A DNA stretch of 24,518 nucleotides, taken from the IMG/VR virus record IMGVR_UViG_3300030060_001699, positions 1-24,518 of that record. One strand, 5' to 3'. How positions within the stretch are numbered: position 1 is the stretch's first letter; each line of letters starts with the position of its first letter. The position numbers and the translations under genes were made by a program. The DNA is from a virus. Below, piece after piece: positions 24,271 through 24,518 of this stretch. The notes beneath the pieces are model-generated. The model was not told where the DNA came from, made no database searches, and worked only from the letters and a program-made list of their open reading frames with translations.

Positions 24271-24518
24271 TTTTGAAAAAGACCAACAAGATGCGATGAA
24301 AAAAACAGATAGTTTATATTCATTAGCAGATCAAGTTGAAAAGTTAGAGTTATGTGATGATCGTATTGCGGATTTAGAAAACGATTTGAAGATGATGAAA
24401 AAACAGAGAGACCATATTTCAGGAGAGGTTATACCAACTATGATGTCTGAAATGGGTTTAGCAGAATTAAAACTTCATGATGGATCACATCTAAAAGTTT
24501 CAACGTCGTATCGTGCCA
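24260..24518 (+). CDS. Phage protein with coiled coil, 5' part (gene runs off the window)
   Basis: 86 codons visible. The ATG at 24260 is preceded by AAAGGAGAA and overlaps the end of the previous gene. It begins MTINFEKDQQDAMKKT, then a heptad-rich helix (LADQVEKLELCDDRIADL, then LENDLKMMKKQRDHIS), followed by IPTMMSEMGL and a strand with LKLHDGSHLKVS. The sequence of helix, then I-P-x-M-M-x-E-x-G-L, then L-x-D-G is one I recognise from small podovirus early-region proteins of unknown function. The 3' end lies beyond the window, so length and final domain cannot be judged. Confidence 0.72.
   Translation, partial: MTINFEKDQQDAMKKTDSLYSLADQVEKLELCDDRIADLENDLKMMKKQRDHISGEVIPTMMSEMGLAELKLHDGSHLKVSTSYRA

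Noticed and set aside
1-24518. tRNA genes, integrase or attachment site
   Set aside because: No cloverleaf, tyrosine or serine recombinase motif was seen; the GC island was considered as an attachment core but has no supporting evidence.

Overview
The window is 24.5 kb of tightly packed, AT-rich (by eye about 35% GC) tailed-phage DNA. Arginine is written almost entirely with AGA. Gene content and codon style resemble uncultured marine phages and pelagiphages, so a marine alphaproteobacterial host such as SAR11 is likely. This is inference: no host marker, tRNA or integrase was seen. No stretch over 300 bases lacks a gene. The longest gene-free gap I place is about 62 bases.

Layout. (1) Positions 1-1923 hold virion or tail-appendage genes: the end of a nine-repeat beta-rich protein, a 274-residue fibre-like protein and a 119-residue beta protein. 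(2) Positions 1936-10095 hold four paralogous proteins of 659, 629, 414 and 621 residues. They are built from repeats of about 48 residues carrying a GNATDFGDL-type motif. I count seven arrays, each of exactly six repeats (one repeat degenerate), each closed by HGGL or HGGI. They are interrupted at 3978-5100 by a coiled-coil protein and a small acidic protein. The third paralog carries an N-terminal cupredoxin-like domain with a full set of candidate type-1 copper ligands. (3) Positions 10120-11299 hold two 2-oxoglutarate/Fe(II) oxygenases of different subfamilies. (4) Positions 11316-21791 hold a 726-residue virion protein, three small proteins and four large proteins (663, 326, 278 and 1261 residues) that look like internal-virion or ejection proteins. 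This points to a podovirus-like particle. (5) Positions 21791-22440 hold a probable lysis pair: a 58-residue coiled-coil/membrane protein and an M15 peptidase. (6) An SNF2-type helicase lies on the minus strand, convergent with the lysis genes and sharing their stop codons. (7) From 23911 two plus-strand genes begin a new module that runs off the window.

The late genes form one rightward operon. Many junctions are stop/start overlaps (TAATG, TAGTG, ATGA), which implies translational coupling. Two junctions inside the repeat-protein cluster use the codons of the HGGL cap as the Shine-Dalgarno for the next gene. The helicase and the right-hand module are separated by 43 bases carrying two interlocked divergent sigma-70-like promoters.

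The most unusual system is the set of seven six-repeat arrays with interchangeable N-terminal modules, one of them a putative copper domain, followed at once by two oxygenases. I read it as an expanded receptor-binding or virion-surface module. Its function is inferred, not shown.
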